Made by a program: the position numbers and the translations under genes | In this document: positions 54,169 to 64,000 of the stretch, piece after piece | Layout: each line of letters opens with the position of its first letter | Numbering within the stretch: position 1 is the first letter of the stretch | NCBI RefSeq assembly: GCF_902859855.1 | Contig: NZ_CADIKH010000016.1 | Span: 121,226-185,225, forward strand | DNA length: 64,000 bases | From: Paraburkholderia humisilvae | Lineage (GTDB): Bacteria; Pseudomonadota; Gammaproteobacteria; Burkholderiales; Burkholderiaceae | Direction of reading: 5' to 3' | The notes under the pieces: generated by a model | The model's input: only the letters and a program-made list of their open reading frames with translations | The model's database searches: none | Told to the model about the DNA's origin: nothing

Positions 54169-55656
54169 ATGAGCCTCGCTGTCCGTTTCGACGACATCCG
54201 CAAAGACTTCGGCCCGGTGCGCGTGTTGCACGGCGTGAGCTTCGAGCTCGCGCCGGGCCGCATCTACGGGCTGCTCGGCGAGAACGGCGCGGGCAAGTCG
54301 ACGCTGATGAAAATTCTCGCCGGCTACGAGCGCGCGACCTCGGGCGCGGTCCTGATCGACGGCGCGCCCCAGCATTTCGACGGCTCGCGCGCGGCCGAAG
54401 CGGCCGGCATCGTACTGATCCACCAGGAGTTCAATCTGGCCGAGCATCTGACGATCGCGCAGAACATGTACCTCGGCCACGAAAAACGCCGCGGCCTGCT
54501 GCTCGATGACACCGCGATGCGTGCCGACGCGAAGCGCTATCTCGCGCAGGTCGGCCTGACGAAGCATCCGGACACGAAGGTGCGCGATCTGATCGTCGCG
54601 GAAAAGCAGATGGTCGAGATCGCGAAGGCGCTGTCGCGGCGCGCGCGCCTGCTGATCATGGACGAGCCCACCGCGACGCTCACGCCATCCGAAACGGAGC
54701 GCCTGTTCTCGCTGATGGCGAAGCTCAACGCGGATGGCGTGACGATCGTCTATATCTCGCACAAGCTCGATGAAGTCGAGCGCATCACCGACGAGGTGAT
54801 CGTGATGCGCGATGGCCGTTTCGTTGCGCGCAGCGAGACCGCGGCGTTGGCGCGACAGCAGATGGCGAACCTGATGGTCGGCCGTGAGTTGTCCGATATG
54901 TTTCCGGACAAGACACCGGTCGCGGCCGACGCGCCGGTCGCGCTGCGCGTCACAGACTTGAGTGTGCCCGACTGGGTCGACGGTTTGAGCTTCGAGGTGC
55001 GTGCCGGCGAAGTGTTCGGCTTCGCGGGCCTGGTCGGCGCGGGGCGCACCGAGGCGTTCGAAGCGATCATCGGGCTGCGCCGCCGCAGCGCGGGCTGCAT
55101 CGAGATCGGCGGCCGCCGCGTGGACCTGAAGAGCCCACGCGAGGCGATGCGTCACGGCCTGACGTATCTGAGCGAAGACCGCAAGGGCAAGGGCCTGCAT
55201 GTGAACCTGAGCCTGCAGGACAACCTGACACTGATGACGCTCGAGCGCTACGCGCATCCGCTGCTCGATCTGAAAGCGGGCCGCGCGGCGCTGACCGAAG
55301 CGGTGCGCGCGTTCGGCATCCGCACCGGCGATCTCGCGAGCCGCGCGCGGATGCTGTCGGGCGGCAACCAGCAAAAGCTCGCGCTCGCAAAGTTCCTGCA
55401 GCCGAACCCCGATGTGATCGTGCTCGACGAACCGACCCGCGGCGTCGATATCGGCGCAAAGCGCGATATCTACTTCCTGATTCACCGGCTCGCGTCGGAA
55501 GGGCGTGCGGTCATCGTGATCTCGTCCGAGCTGATCGAGCTGATCGGCCTGTGCCATCGCGTCGCGGTGATGCGCGCCGGCACGTTGCAGGCGACGCTCG
55601 GCCTCGACCATCTGACTGAAGAGGAGTTGATCGCTCATGCGACCGGCACCCACTGA
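54169..55656 (+). CDS. sugar ABC transporter ATP-binding protein (RbsA/MglA type)
   Basis: 495 aa with two fused nucleotide-binding domains. Domain 1: GLLGENGAGKSTLMKILAG, LIHQEFNLAEHLTIAQN, IMDEPTATLTPSE, ISHKLDEV. Domain 2: FGFAGLVGAGRTEAFEAI (degenerate Walker A), YLSEDRKGKGLHVNLS, MLSGGNQQKLALAKFL, VLDEPTRGVDIGAKRDI. This is the carbohydrate-uptake-2 pattern. AGGAG lies 9 bp before ATG 54169. Overlaps the permease start by 20 bp. Confidence 0.94.
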   Translation: MSLAVRFDDIRKDFGPVRVLHGVSFELAPGRIYGLLGENGAGKSTLMKILAGYERATSGAVLIDGAPQHFDGSRAAEAAGIVLIHQEFNLAEHLTIAQNMYLGHEKRRGLLLDDTAMRADAKRYLAQVGLTKHPDTKVRDLIVAEKQMVEIAKALSRRARLLIMDEPTATLTPSETERLFSLMAKLNADGVTIVYISHKLDEVERITDEVIVMRDGRFVARSETAALARQQMANLMVGRELSDMFPDKTPVAADAPVALRVTDLSVPDWVDGLSFEVRAGEVFGFAGLVGAGRTEAFEAIIGLRRRSAGCIEIGGRRVDLKSPREAMRHGLTYLSEDRKGKGLHVNLSLQDNLTLMTLERYAHPLLDLKAGRAALTEAVRAFGIRTGDLASRARMLSGGNQQKLALAKFLQPNPDVIVLDEPTRGVDIGAKRDIYFLIHRLASEGRAVIVISSELIELIGLCHRVAVMRAGTLQATLGLDHLTEEELIAHATGTH

Positions 55657-56653
55657 GACTTCCGCGCCGACGCCGCGCGCATCGCGTGTCGCGCACGTGC
55701 TGTATGGTTTCGGTCCGCTCGTGGGCCTGCTCGTGCTGTGCGTCGCGGGAACGCTGCTGAACCGCGACTTCGCGACCCTCGACAACATGATGAACGTGCT
55801 GACCCGCACGTCGTTTATCGGCATCATCGCGGTCGGCATGACCTTCGTCATCATTTCGGGCGGCATCGACCTGTCGGTCGGCTCGATGGCCGCGCTGATC
55901 GCGGGGATCATGATCTGGCTGATGAACGGGCTCGCCACGGGTATCGGCGGCCATACGGTCGCGCCGCTCGCGATTGTGTCGATCGGCATCGTATGCGCGC
56001 TTGTGCTGGGTGCGCTGTTCGGCTGTGCGCACGGTTTGCTGATCACGAAAGGGCGCATTGAGCCGTTTATCGTGACGCTCGGCACGCTCGGCATTTTCCG
56101 CGCGGTGCTCACCTGGCTTGCCGACGGGGGCGCACTGACGCTCGATAACAACCTGTCCGATCTGTACGGGCCGGTCTATTACGCCAGCCTGCTGGGCGTG
56201 CCGGTGCCGATCTGGGTTTTTCTGGCCGTCGCGGCGGGCGGCGCGCTGATTCTCAATCGCACTGCATTCGGCCGCCATGTGCAGGCGATCGGTTCGAACG
56301 AGCAGGTCGCGCGCTATGCGGCGATTCGCGTCGATACGGTGAAGATCGTCACGTACGTGCTGCTCGGCATATGCGTCGGGGTCGCGACCGTGCTGTATGT
56401 GCCGCGGCTCGGTTCGGCGACGCCGACCACCGGCTTGCTGTGGGAGCTCGAAGCGATCGCCGCGGTGGTGGTCGGCGGCACCGCGCTTAAAGGCGGCGAG
56501 GGCCGCGTGATCGGCACCGTGATCGGCGCGGTGCTGCTGTCGGTGATCGCGAACATCCTGAATCTGACCAGCATCATCAGTGTGTATCTGAACGCGGCGG
56601 TGCAGGGCATCGTCATTATCGTCGTCGCGTTCCTGCAGCGTGGGCGGCGTTAG
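55637..56653 (+). CDS. sugar ABC transporter permease (RbsC type)
   Basis: 338 aa with about nine membrane helices. GMTFVIISGGIDLSVGSMAA is the RbsC-family motif and EAIAAVVVGGTALKGGEGRV the region contacting the ATPase. A ~20-residue polar leader precedes the first helix. Forms a homodimer with the CUT2 ATPase in the inner membrane. Overlaps the ATPase gene. Confidence 0.94.
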   Translation: MRPAPTETSAPTPRASRVAHVLYGFGPLVGLLVLCVAGTLLNRDFATLDNMMNVLTRTSFIGIIAVGMTFVIISGGIDLSVGSMAALIAGIMIWLMNGLATGIGGHTVAPLAIVSIGIVCALVLGALFGCAHGLLITKGRIEPFIVTLGTLGIFRAVLTWLADGGALTLDNNLSDLYGPVYYASLLGVPVPIWVFLAVAAGGALILNRTAFGRHVQAIGSNEQVARYAAIRVDTVKIVTYVLLGICVGVATVLYVPRLGSATPTTGLLWELEAIAAVVVGGTALKGGEGRVIGTVIGAVLLSVIANILNLTSIISVYLNAAVQGIVIIVVAFLQRGRR

Positions 56654-56805
56654 CGGCGGCACACGCCGCGCCGGCATGGTTTCAACGGTGTCATGTAGCG
56701 GAGGGAAAGCAGCAACGCGGCACGCAGCACGCCGTGGTCGTTTCGGTGGTTCGACAACGAAATCCGGCGCACCCATAGCGCCCATACAGATCTGGAGACA
56801 ACACC

Positions 56806-57771
<966 letters not shown>

Positions 57772-57841
57772 GCGCGCGAGGACGCGGCGCGGCATGCGGA
57801 ATGTCGCGCCGCGTGGGCTCGACCACTGACGGAGACGCACG

Positions 57842-58891
57842 ATGAAGACCATCAAAGGGCCGGCGATTTTCCTCGCGCAGTTTCTCGGCGACGATCCGCC
57901 GTTCGACAATCTCGCGCATATGGCGAACTGGGCCGCGGGGCTCGGCTTCAAAGGCATTCAGGTGCCGGTCGCGCCGCAGCTGATCGATCTCGAGCAGGCG
58001 GCGGCCAGTCAAACGTATTGCGACGATTGGCTCGGCATGGCGGCCGATGCGGGCGTGACGGTGACCGAATTGGCGTCGCACTTGCAAGGGCAGCTGGTCG
58101 CGGTGCACCCCGCGTATGACCTGCTGTTCGACGGCTTTGCCGCGCCGCAGGTACGCGGCAATCCGCAGGCGCGCACTGAATGGGCGATCGCGCAGTTGAA
58201 GCTGGCTGCAAAGGCATCGCAGCGCCTCGGCTTGAACTCGCATGTGACGTTTTCAGGCGCGCTCGCGTGGCCCTATCTCTACCCGTGGCCGCAGCGACCG
58301 GCCGGTCTCGTCGAAGCGGCGTTCGACGAACTCGCGCGCCGCTGGAAGCCGATTCTTGATGCGTTCGACGAAGCAGGTGTCGACGTCTGCTACGAACTGC
58401 ATCCGGGCGAAGACCTGCACGACGGCGTCACGTTCGAGCGGTTTCTTGCGACGCTGAACGATCACCGGCGCGCGAACATCCTGTTCGATCCGAGCCACTA
58501 TGTGCTTCAGCAACTCGATTACCTCGAATTCATCGATATCTATCACGAACGCATCAAGGCGTTCCATGTGAAGGACGCGGAGTTTCGTCCGACCGGGCGT
58601 CAGGGCGTATACGGCGGCTACAGCGGCTGGGTCGAGCGGGCCGGGCGTTTCCGTTCGCTTGGCGATGGGCAGGTCGATTTCCGCGCGATCTTCTCGAAGA
58701 TGGCGCAATACGATTTCCCCGGCTGGGCGGTACTCGAATGGGAGTGTGCGCTGAAGCATCCGCAGGACGGCGCGCGCGAAGGCGCGGAGTTTATCAGGCG
58801 GCACATCATCCGTGTCGCGGAGCGCGCATTCGATGACTTCGCGGAAAGCGGCGTCGATCACGCGCAATTGCGGCGCGTGCTCGGCATCTGA
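57842..58891 (+). CDS. TIM-barrel sugar isomerase/epimerase family protein
   Basis: 349 aa AP-endonuclease-2-type TIM barrel. Metal ligands likely include Glu in YELHPGEDLHDG, Asp/His in LFDPSHYVLQQLD, His in KAFHVKDAEF and Glu in VLEWECALKHP. Enzymes paired with Gfo/Idh dehydrogenases in this way act on keto-sugars or 3-keto-glycosides (inference). Lies between the transporter and the dehydrogenase genes with short gaps. Confidence 0.87.
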   Translation: MKTIKGPAIFLAQFLGDDPPFDNLAHMANWAAGLGFKGIQVPVAPQLIDLEQAAASQTYCDDWLGMAADAGVTVTELASHLQGQLVAVHPAYDLLFDGFAAPQVRGNPQARTEWAIAQLKLAAKASQRLGLNSHVTFSGALAWPYLYPWPQRPAGLVEAAFDELARRWKPILDAFDEAGVDVCYELHPGEDLHDGVTFERFLATLNDHRRANILFDPSHYVLQQLDYLEFIDIYHERIKAFHVKDAEFRPTGRQGVYGGYSGWVERAGRFRSLGDGQVDFRAIFSKMAQYDFPGWAVLEWECALKHPQDGAREGAEFIRRHIIRVAERAFDDFAESGVDHAQLRRVLGI

Positions 58892-58945
58892 TTATCCGGT
58901 TGCGCATGCAACGATTGCGCGCCGTATCGTAAGGAGCAGCGCACG

Positions 58946-60085
58946 ATGGCAAGAAGACTGAAGCTGGGCATGGTCGGTGGCGGGCAAGGCGCGTTTATCG
59001 GTGCGGTGCACCGGATCGCCGCGCGCCTTGACGACTGCTTCGAGGTGGTCGCGGGCGCGTTGTCGTCCGACCCGCAGCGCGCGCAGGCCAGTGCCGCGCA
59101 AGCGAATATTGCGCGCAGCTATGCGGACTGGCGCGAGATGGCGCGCGCCGAAAGCGCGCGCGACGACGGTATCGACGCGGTGGCAATCGTCACCCCGAAT
59201 CATCTGCATGCGCCGGTCGCGACCGCGTTTCTCGAAGCAGGCATTCATGTGATCTGCGACAAGCCGCTCGCGGTGTCGCTCGCCGAAGGGCAGGCGCTGG
59301 CGCGGCTCGCGCGCGAAAAGCAACGGCTCTTTGCGCTGACGCATACCTATTCGGGTTACCCGATGGTGCGGCACGCGCGCGAGCTGATCGAAGCGGGCGA
59401 GCTCGGTGACGTGCGGGTCGTGCAGGTCGAATACGCGCAGGACTGGCTGGCGGAGCCGATCGAGCAGAGCGGCACGAACAGACAGGCGGTGTGGCGCACC
59501 GACCCGACCCGCTCCGGGCCGGCGGGATGCCTCGGTGATATCGGCACGCACGCCTATCACCTGGCGGGTTTTATCAGCGGCATGCTACCGGCTGAACTCG
59601 CGGCGGATGTCAATACGTTCGTGCCGGGACGCCGGCTGGATGATCACGTCCAGGCGATGCTGCGCTATGCGAACGGCGCGCGCGGGATGCTGTGGGCGAG
59701 CCAGGTCGCGAGCGGCGCGGAGAATGCGCTGCGGCTGCGCGTGTACGGCACCAGGGCGGGCCTTGCGTTCGATCAGGAAGCGCCGAACGAACTGGGGTTC
59801 ACGCCATTGGGCGGCGCGGCGCAGCGATTGACGCGCGGGCGCGTGAAGGGCGCGGCGGCCGCGCATGCGACGCGTGTACCGCCGGGGCATCCGGAAGGGT
59901 ATCTGGAGGCGTTCGCGCAGCTGTATAAGGACGCCGCGCTACAGATTGAAGCGCTCGACGCGGGCCAACCGCTGCCGCCGGAAAGCCGGTTTCTGACGAC
60001 CGTCGACGATGGTGTCGAGGGGCTGCGGTTTATCGATGCGATGCTCGCGAGCAGCGCGGCTGGCGGGCAGTGGCGCGCGATTTGA
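58946..60085 (+). CDS. Gfo/Idh/MocA-family NAD(P)-dependent dehydrogenase
   Basis: 379 aa. N-terminal Rossmann fold with LGMVGGGQGAFIGAVHRIAA, AIVTPNHLHAPVATAFLEAG and the ICDKPLAVSLAEGQALA motif with the catalytic Lys of the EKP-type site (here DKP). The C-terminal alpha/beta domain has GCLGDIGTHAYHLAGF with the active-site Asp/His. Oxidises a hydroxyl of a sugar, inositol or glycoside. Last gene of the lacI-type operon; converges with the small gene at 60098. Confidence 0.92.
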   Translation: MARRLKLGMVGGGQGAFIGAVHRIAARLDDCFEVVAGALSSDPQRAQASAAQANIARSYADWREMARAESARDDGIDAVAIVTPNHLHAPVATAFLEAGIHVICDKPLAVSLAEGQALARLAREKQRLFALTHTYSGYPMVRHARELIEAGELGDVRVVQVEYAQDWLAEPIEQSGTNRQAVWRTDPTRSGPAGCLGDIGTHAYHLAGFISGMLPAELAADVNTFVPGRRLDDHVQAMLRYANGARGMLWASQVASGAENALRLRVYGTRAGLAFDQEAPNELGFTPLGGAAQRLTRGRVKGAAAAHATRVPPGHPEGYLEAFAQLYKDAALQIEALDAGQPLPPESRFLTTVDDGVEGLRFIDAMLASSAAGGQWRAI

Positions 60086-60097
60086 CGGCGCTCTCGC

Positions 60098-60355
60098 TCA
60101 ACCTTTGCTCTTTCGGATCTGCTCTTCGAACGCGAGGTCGAGCTTGCTGGCCTTGCGCGGCTTTTGCGGGCCGAGTTCGTCGACGAATTTGACGAACTCG
60201 TCGAGCGGCAACGGCCCGGACACTTTCTGGTCGGTGCCGCTCGAACGGTCGACGAGGTAGAACAGGCCGCTGGACAGCGCGATTGCCGCATAGCCTGGAT
60301 TGCCGCTGCGGGTCTTCAGCCGTTCGACGGCGTGGGTGGCTCGGGTAGTGCGCAT
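60098..60355 (-). CDS. small conserved hypothetical protein
   Basis: 85 aa, basic, no signal peptide or membrane segment. NPGYAAIALSSGLFYLVDRS is a likely beta hairpin and a Lys-rich helix closes the protein (KLDLAFEEQIRKSKG). I do not recognise a family. The compact, well-formed frame between two convergent genes and normal codon use support it as real. Confidence 0.5.
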   Translation of the reverse strand: MRTTRATHAVERLKTRSGNPGYAAIALSSGLFYLVDRSSGTDQKVSGPLPLDEFVKFVDELGPQKPRKASKLDLAFEEQIRKSKG

Positions 60356-60402
60356 GGCTGGGACGCGAATTAGAGCGAAAGACGTCTACTTTAACAACAG
60401 TG

Positions 60403-61563
60403 TCACTGGGTCAGATAGACAAACTGCCCACCCTTCACGATCCCCATCACGCTCGCGCGCTGATCGAGCCCGACGTGATCCTGCGCGCTCGTATTGACCA
60501 CGCCGTTCGGCACGACCAGTTCATGCGCATGCTCGAGCGCGTCGCGCAACGCGTCGCGGAATGCCGGCGTGCCCGGCTGCGCGGTTTTCAACGCACGCGC
60601 CACCGCATCCTGCAGCCGCGGATACACGCCCGCCGCATCGCCTGCGAACTGCGTGACGGTGCCCGGCCCGTACTTCGCCTCATAGTCGTTCACGAACGCC
60701 AGCGCGGCCTGTTTTGCCGGATGATCGGCCGGCAGCGTGCGCGCGACGACCACCGGCTGCGTCGGAAACAGCGTGCCTTCGACGTCCTTGCCACCGAGCT
60801 TGATGAATTCCGGCGTCGCAATGCCGTGCGTCTGATAGATCGCGCCCTTGTAGCCGCGCTCGACCAGCGTGCGCTGCGGCAGCACGGCCGGCGTGCCGGC
60901 GCCCGCGATCAGCACCGCATCGGGCCTGGACGCGATCAGCTTCAGCACCTGGCCGGTCACGCTGGTGTCGGTGCGGTTGAAGCGCTCGGTCGCGACGATC
61001 CGGATATGCCGCAGCGCCGCGAACTTCGTGAATTCGCCAAGCCAGCTATCGCCGTAACTGTCCGCGAAACCAATAAAGCCGACCGTCGTTACGTGGTGGT
61101 TCGCCATATAGCGCGTCATCACGTCCGCCATGGCGCGATCGGTTTGCGCCATTTTGAACGCCCATATGCGTTTGCCTTCCTGGGGTTCGACAACGGCCGC
61201 CGAGCCGATCAGCGTGATCATCGGCGTCCGGCTTTCGGCGACCGGGTCGAGCGCCGCGAGCGCGGCCGGCGTGACATTCGGGCCGACGATCACGTCGACG
61301 TGGTCCTCGTTGATCAGCTTGTGGATATTGCGCACCGCTGCGCCGGGGTCGGAGCCGTCATCGAGCACGATGGTTTGCGCGTTCTGGCCGGCGATTGTCT
61401 TCGGCCACATCAGGATCGCGTTCTTGCTGGTGATGCCGATCGCGGCGGCCGGACCGGTGGTCGACAGATCGATGCCGACCTTCAGATCCGCGTGCGCGGC
61501 GGTGGCAAGCAGGAATGCGCCGACGGCAGCGAGCCGGCGCAGGTTCTTCTTATGGGACGTCAT
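60403..61563 (-). CDS. LivK-type ABC transporter substrate-binding protein (orphan)
   Basis: 386 aa. Signal peptide (VGAFLLATAAHA), then LKVGIDLSTTGPAAAIGITS, VDVIVGPNVTPAALA, GFIGFADSYGDSWLGEF, AVLIAGAGTPAVLPQRTLVE and TQFAGDAAGVYPRLQDAVA, the periplasmic-binding-type-1 pattern of branched-chain amino acid or aromatic-acid receptors. No permease or ATPase nearby, so it must use a transporter encoded elsewhere. ATG 61563 with a signal peptide is chosen over the longer open frame. Between cysB and the small gene. Confidence 0.88.
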   Translation of the reverse strand: MTSHKKNLRRLAAVGAFLLATAAHADLKVGIDLSTTGPAAAIGITSKNAILMWPKTIAGQNAQTIVLDDGSDPGAAVRNIHKLINEDHVDVIVGPNVTPAALAALDPVAESRTPMITLIGSAAVVEPQEGKRIWAFKMAQTDRAMADVMTRYMANHHVTTVGFIGFADSYGDSWLGEFTKFAALRHIRIVATERFNRTDTSVTGQVLKLIASRPDAVLIAGAGTPAVLPQRTLVERGYKGAIYQTHGIATPEFIKLGGKDVEGTLFPTQPVVVARTLPADHPAKQAALAFVNDYEAKYGPGTVTQFAGDAAGVYPRLQDAVARALKTAQPGTPAFRDALRDALEHAHELVVPNGVVNTSAQDHVGLDQRASVMGIVKGGQFVYLTQ

Positions 61564-61711
61564 GCGAAAGACTCCGTGGCAAAGGCACTGGGACAGGCCG
61601 ACGATGCTTAGCGTGTGGTCGAGCGCGCTCGACGGGGGCGTCAAACGCGTGCCAACGGTGTCGCTTACGAATCGGTGTGCGACGAGAATACAAAGCGCAC
61701 GTGCCAGCACA

Positions 61712-62653
61712 TCAAAGTTCGTACGATTCGCTCTCGCCCTTCAATGCCTGCTCGATCAGCTTGCGATTCATGCTCGGCGACAGCAGCTCGACCAGCGTGT
61801 AAACGTAACCGCGCAGGTAAGCCCCTTGCTTGAGCGCGACGCGCGTCACGTTGCTGCCGAACAGGTGGCCGACCGGCATCGCACGCAGGTGCCGGTCGCG
61901 GTCACCGTTGAACGCGATGTCGGCCATGATCCCGACCCCAAGCCCCAGTTCGACATAAGTCTTGATCACGTCCGCATCGATCGCCTCCAGCACGATATCC
62001 GGCTGCAGCCCGCGCAGCCGGAATGCATCGTTGATCTTCGTGCGGCCCGCGAACGCGTTTTCGTAGGTGATCAGCGGGTATTGCGACAGATCGTCGAGTG
62101 ACAGCTGTTTGCGCTCGAGCAGCGGGTGGTCGTCCGGCATGACCGCGACGTGGTGCCAGGTGAAACACGGCAGCGACACCAGTTCCTTATAGTTCGACAG
62201 CCCTTCGGTCGCGATCGCCACGTCCGCCTGGTCGTGGATCACCATTTCCGCGACCTGGCTCGGGCTGCCTTGCAGGATTGAAAGGTGCACCTTCGGGTAG
62301 CGCCTTTTGAACTCCGCGATGGCCGCGGGCAGCGAGTAGCGCGCCTGCGTATGGGTCGCGGCGATCACCAGATTGCCCTGGTCCTGCGCGGCGTAATCTT
62401 TGCCGATCCGTTTCAGGCTTTCGACTTCCTGCAGAATCCGCTCGATCGACGCCAGAATGATCCGCCCCGGCTCGGTCATCGAGCGCACCCGCTTGCCGTG
62501 CCGCGTGAAGATCTCGACGCCGAGTTCGTCCTCCAGCTCGATGATCGCCTTCGACACGCCCGGCTGGCTTGTATACAGCGCCTTGGCCGCTTCGGTGAGA
62601 TTGAAGTTCTGCCGGACGGCCTCCCGGACGAAGCGGAACTGATGCAGGTTCAT
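61712..62653 (-). CDS. cysB: CysB-family LysR-type regulator
   Basis: 313 aa. HTH: QFRFVREAVRQNFNLTEAAK, LYTSQPGVSKAIIELEDELG. Effector domain has THTQARYSLPAAIAEFKRRY, the CysB/Cbl/SsuR signature for binding N-acetylserine or related ligands, and VELGLGVGIMADIAF. Controls sulfur assimilation; divergent from cysI across 234 bp, consistent with direct control. Confidence 0.92.
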   Translation of the reverse strand: MNLHQFRFVREAVRQNFNLTEAAKALYTSQPGVSKAIIELEDELGVEIFTRHGKRVRSMTEPGRIILASIERILQEVESLKRIGKDYAAQDQGNLVIAATHTQARYSLPAAIAEFKRRYPKVHLSILQGSPSQVAEMVIHDQADVAIATEGLSNYKELVSLPCFTWHHVAVMPDDHPLLERKQLSLDDLSQYPLITYENAFAGRTKINDAFRLRGLQPDIVLEAIDADVIKTYVELGLGVGIMADIAFNGDRDRHLRAMPVGHLFGSNVTRVALKQGAYLRGYVYTLVELLSPSMNRKLIEQALKGESESYEL

Positions 62654-62887
62654 ATATAACCTCGCCGCATATCAACAGAATTTTTTAGTCGTTTGAAATA
62701 TAAGGCGAGTTTATTACGATTTCACCAACTTTTCCAATATGGATATCTCTTTTCGTCATTAGCAAATCACGAGCGGGTCTAACGTCATGCACCTGACTTG
62801 CTTCGCTAAGGGATCGGACAGAGAGGTTCATCGCGCGGCGTAACCGGAACGCCGGGTGGGCTGAGACAAACAAACTGGGGTCCCCGA

Positions 62888-64000
62888 ATGTATCAATACG
62901 ATCAGTACGACCAGACCATCGTCGATGAACGCGTCGCGCAATACGCCGATCAGGTTCGCCGCCGGCTGTCGGGCGAATTGAGCGAAGAAGAGTTCCGCCC
63001 GCTGCGCCTGCAGAACGGCCTGTACATGCAGCGCCATGCGTATATGCATCGGATCGCGATTCCGTACGGCAACCTGCGCAGCGACCAGATGCGCATGCTC
63101 GCGACCATCGCGCGCGAGCACGACCGCGGCTACGGTCACTTTTCGACGCGTACCAACATCCAGTTCAACTGGGTCGAACTCGAGGAAACGCCGGAAATCC
63201 TGCGCAAGCTCGCGTCGGTGCAAATGCATGGCATCCAGACCTCGGGCAACTGCATCCGCAATATCACCGCCGACCAGTTCGCGGGCATCGCGCCCGACGA
63301 AACGGTCGACCCGCGCCCGTGGGCCGAGATTCTGCGCCAGTGGTCGACGTTCCACCCGGAATTCGCGTGGCTGCCGCGCAAGTTCAAGATCGCCGTGTCC
63401 GGCTCGAAGGAAGACCGCGCGGCGGTGCAGATTCACGACCTCGGTGTGTATCTGTCGAAGAATGCCGACGGTGAGGTGGTCGCGAGCATTCTCGCGGGCG
63501 GCGGTCTCGGCCGCACGCCGATGATCGGCGCGATCATTCGCGAAAACCTGCCGTGGCAGCACCTGCTGACCTACTGCGAAGCGGTGCTGCGCGTGTACAA
63601 CCGCTATGGCCGCCGCGACAACCTGTACAAGGCGCGGATCAAGATTCTCGTAAAGGCGCTGTCGCCGGAGAAGTTCGCGCAGCAGGTCGAAGAAGAGTGG
63701 CAGCACCTGAAGGACGGCCCGTCGACGCTCACGCAAACGGAACTCGACCGCGTGTCGCAGTACTTCCAGCCGCCGCAGTACGACAAGCTGCCGGGCACCG
63801 ATCCGAGCTTCGAAAAGCATCTGCTCGAAAGCCGCGCATTTGCTCGCTGGGTCGAGCGCAGCGTACGGCCGCACCGTGTGTCGGGCTATGCGGCGGTCAC
63901 GCTGTCGCTGAAGCCGCACGGCGTGGCGCCGGGCGATGCGACCGATGCGCAGATGGCAGCGGTCGCCGATCTCGCCGACGCCTACTCGCTGGGTGAAATC
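62888..64000 (+). CDS. cysI: nitrite/sulfite reductase hemoprotein, N-terminal 371 residues (cut by window end)
   Basis: Starts MYQYDQYDQTIVDERVAQYA and is open through base 64000, so no stop is seen. It contains the sirohaem/Fe-S reductase half-domains: HAYMHRIAIPYGNLRSDQMR, YGHFSTRTNIQFNWVELEET, GIQTSGNCIRNITADQFAGI, then FKIAVSGSKEDRAAVQIHDL and the GGLGRTPMIGA segment. The Fe-S Cys cluster lies in the missing part. Reduces sulfite to sulfide (or nitrite to ammonia). GTATG-adjacent ATG 62888 gives the family N-terminus. Next to divergent cysB. Confidence 0.94.
   Translation, partial: MYQYDQYDQTIVDERVAQYADQVRRRLSGELSEEEFRPLRLQNGLYMQRHAYMHRIAIPYGNLRSDQMRMLATIAREHDRGYGHFSTRTNIQFNWVELEETPEILRKLASVQMHGIQTSGNCIRNITADQFAGIAPDETVDPRPWAEILRQWSTFHPEFAWLPRKFKIAVSGSKEDRAAVQIHDLGVYLSKNADGEVVASILAGGGLGRTPMIGAIIRENLPWQHLLTYCEAVLRVYNRYGRRDNLYKARIKILVKALSPEKFAQQVEEEWQHLKDGPSTLTQTELDRVSQYFQPPQYDKLPGTDPSFEKHLLESRAFARWVERSVRPHRVSGYAAVTLSLKPHGVAPGDATDAQMAAVADLADAYSLGEI

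Overview
The window looks like a chromosomal segment of a Burkholderiaceae member (Paraburkholderia, Burkholderia or Caballeronia type). This rests on high G+C codon use, a ureDABCEFG cluster directly behind urtABCDE, a DUF3443/DUF2844 pair, a Kdo hydroxylase beside waaC/waaA, and a CysB-type regulator divergent from a sulfite reductase gene. Genus level is inference. No tRNA, rRNA, CRISPR array, transposase or integrase was seen.

Layout. 1-10.1 kb: the end of a flavin oxidoreductase; a cyanide-insensitive bd-type quinol oxidase operon (cioAB plus a one-TM protein) with a YdeP-type molybdoenzyme behind it and ArsR and AraC regulators in front; a DUF2165 membrane protein; an acyl-CoA-dehydrogenase-like flavoprotein. 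10.1-21.2 kb: surface polysaccharide genes (galE, GT4, GT2, flippase) and LPS inner-core genes (manB, waaC, kdoO, waaA, another GT4). 21.5-23.6 kb: a low-G+C cassette with orphan hcp, a Tlde1-like L,D-transpeptidase effector (DUF2778) and a tandem, partly decayed array of membrane proteins that look like its immunity proteins. 23.6-35.2 kb: urea uptake and hydrolysis on the minus strand. A consensus sigma-54 promoter lies before urtA and a second sigma-54 promoter lies in the ureD-ureA gap, so the locus reads as nitrogen-controlled. 35.6-37 kb: an omega-amino-acid aminotransferase.

37.5-52.8 kb: two very large paralogous RHS proteins (about 1780-1790 aa) flank a block of housekeeping and secreted-protein genes (DUF3443 lipoprotein, DUF2844, rhodanese, isoaspartyl methyltransferase, a secreted hypothetical). 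The two share a shell of about 1520 residues and a hydrophobic module, and diverge only in the last ~160 residues. The second tip has His-Gly and Ala-Cys motifs typical of clan CD (caspase/CHAT-like) peptidases. The first tip appears to be a relative that has lost the Cys. Neither has an obvious immunity gene.

53-60.1 kb: a LacI-controlled sugar locus (ATPase, permease, binding protein, TIM-barrel isomerase, Gfo/Idh dehydrogenase) with a perfect 14-bp operator palindrome at the regulator gene. 60.1-64 kb: a small conserved protein, an orphan LivK-type binding protein, cysB, and the first 371 codons of cysI, cut by the window edge.

The most interesting items are the Hcp/Tlde1/immunity-array cassette, the RHS pair with its clan-CD-like tip, the sigma-54 control points of the urea locus, and the pepsin-like motifs in the DUF3443 lipoprotein.
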